Below are positions 20,050-20,951 of a stretch of DNA of 20,951 bases, piece after piece. The notes beneath the pieces were generated by a model. The model did not search any database. It had not been told where the DNA came from and was given only the letters and a program-made list of their open reading frames with translations. Made by a program: the position numbers and the translations under genes. This stretch comes from a virus. Location of the stretch: positions 1-20,951 of IMG/VR virus record IMGVR_UViG_3300042521_001771; one strand, given 5' to 3'. The first letter of the stretch is position 1. Every line of letters begins with the position of its first letter.

Positions 20050-20951
20050 TTATCCCGCTATTGCTGGGTCAAGAGCCGCAATTGAAGTTGAGATTGTTCC
20101 CTTTTGGAATGCTCCCAAATCATTTGCTTTGATATAATTTACTGCTCTTGTTTCACAAATAATCGAGATCATATTTCGAGTGAAATCGTCATTTTCATAA
20201 CCGAAAGTGATATTCATAGCCTCACGCATTCTCAAATTATCTTTGCTCATATCAGCAACAAGGAATGTATTAGCCGCTATCCAAGTCGTAGAAACGACAG
20301 TCAAATTAGCGATTTTTGGTTGCCCTGATAAATTATCGAGATAAAAAATCGGATAAGTATATTCTCCCGTTGAAGTTTTAGTTAATTGCAATTTAGCAAC
20401 ATCCAAAGGATTTAAAACGACGTGAGTCGGGAAAAATTTAGCCGCTTCAATATTTGCGCAAGCCACTCGAATTACATCGTGAAGATTAGCAGAAATAATT
20501 GTATTTGCGAAAGTTCCCGCTGTCCAAGCAGTCGCAAGAGTAAACATCCCCTCTAATTGAGATCCAACTCCAGTCCCGTTAAGGATTCCATTTTCCAAAT
20601 CGTCAGCAACCGAAGCCATTAAATCGGTATTGATTTCGTTTTGCATAAAAGGTAAATCGGCTAACATTTCTTTCGAAACTTTGATTACTCCCGCAATCTT
20701 TTTTACCTCTTTTGAAACTTCCTGATATTTCAATTCGCCTTGTGGTTTTGCTCCCGCTTCAGCAACATAATCAGAAGTTGATCGTAAAGTTTGCTGAATA
20801 TAAGTCACGAATTTTGAAGTCGTAGTCCCTCGATTCACGACATTTTGCAATAGGATTCTTTCTCGAGCGATTCGATTGATTTGAGGATCTAATACCGATA
20901 AAGCGATATTTCCCGTATAATCTCCCGTGATAGTCGTATCAGTCTTAATAT
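20050..20951 (-). CDS. Major capsid protein, HK97 fold (partial, N-terminus outside window)
   Basis: The open frame runs through the window edge without a stop. The TTG at 20848-20850 is therefore internal, and at least 299 residues of the C-terminal part are present. The sequence ALSVLDPQINRIARERIL precedes QNVVNRGTTTSKFVTYIQQT. The features are those of HK97-type capsid proteins: YVAEAGAKPQGELKYQEVS (E-loop and P-domain start), VIKVSKEMLADLPFMQNEIN (spine helix region), ILNGTGVGSQLEGMF, AANIEAAKFFPTHVVLNP-like A-domain helix and strand (ANIEAAKFFPTHVVLNPLD), and FLVADMSKDNLRMREAMNIT near the end. It builds the icosahedral shell; the missing N-terminus may hold a scaffolding or delta domain. 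Highly expressed gene of the late operon. Confidence 0.9.
   Translation of the reverse strand, partial: IKTDTTITGDYTGNIALSVLDPQINRIARERILLQNVVNRGTTTSKFVTYIQQTLRSTSDYVAEAGAKPQGELKYQEVSKEVKKIAGVIKVSKEMLADLPFMQNEINTDLMASVADDLENGILNGTGVGSQLEGMFTLATAWTAGTFANTIISANLHDVIRVACANIEAAKFFPTHVVLNPLDVAKLQLTKTSTGEYTYPIFYLDNLSGQPKIANLTVVSTTWIAANTFLVADMSKDNLRMREAMNITFGYENDDFTRNMISIICETRAVNYIKANDLGAFQKGTISTSIAALDPAIAG

Noticed and set aside
1-20951. CRISPR arrays, insertion sequences, attachment sites
   Set aside because: No regularly spaced direct repeats, transposase-like frames or terminal inverted repeats were seen.

Overview
The window is AT-rich (roughly one third GC by eye). Every gene I can support lies on the minus strand, so gene order is described in the direction of transcription, from high to low coordinates. 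It reads as the structural and lysis half of a tailed phage or prophage with a long non-contractile tail (siphovirus type). The host is probably a member of the Bacteroidota. The reasons are gene families I know from Bacteroidota siphophages, the near absence of Shine-Dalgarno sequences before starts, and intergenic matches to the Bacteroidota promoter (TTG or TTTG about 20 nt from TAnnTTTG).

Head and neck (20951 to 17851): an HK97-fold major capsid protein that enters from outside the window, a small capsid-linked gene, a head-tail connector carrying a large inserted run of glycine-rich repeats, and a neck or tail-terminator-like protein. Tail tube and assembly (17817 to 15516): the major tail protein and a possible assembly chaperone, then an intrinsic terminator and a candidate promoter, then two genes that overlap by 113 bp. 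Tail (15512 to 4898): a 1343-residue tape measure protein, a tail hub protein with a strongly hydrophobic segment, a small gene, a large baseplate-type protein, a 699-residue fibre with duplicated modules and a small gene. Next come a 723-residue repeat-containing, Cys-rich candidate adhesin (4908-2737) and a lysis cassette (2735-1267): holin, single-pass membrane protein, endolysin with an H...SxGC motif, and a 99-residue protein ending in a cationic amphipathic helix. The last could be an outer-membrane disrupting protein.

The 211 bp between the last late gene and the next start is the most unusual part. It has a very good promoter match that begins inside the end of the 99-residue gene, then about 120 nt with two hairpins and an intrinsic terminator, then a second very good promoter that drives a run of small unknown genes (1055 to 1). 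The first promoter, hairpins and terminator together look like an independent small RNA gene. Across the whole window several 4-base palindromes (AGCT, CATG, GTAC, CTAG, CCGG, GGCC) appear to be missing, while GATC and TCGA are common. This suggests strong restriction-site avoidance.

I saw no tRNA, CRISPR array, insertion sequence, reverse transcriptase, integrase or plus-strand gene.
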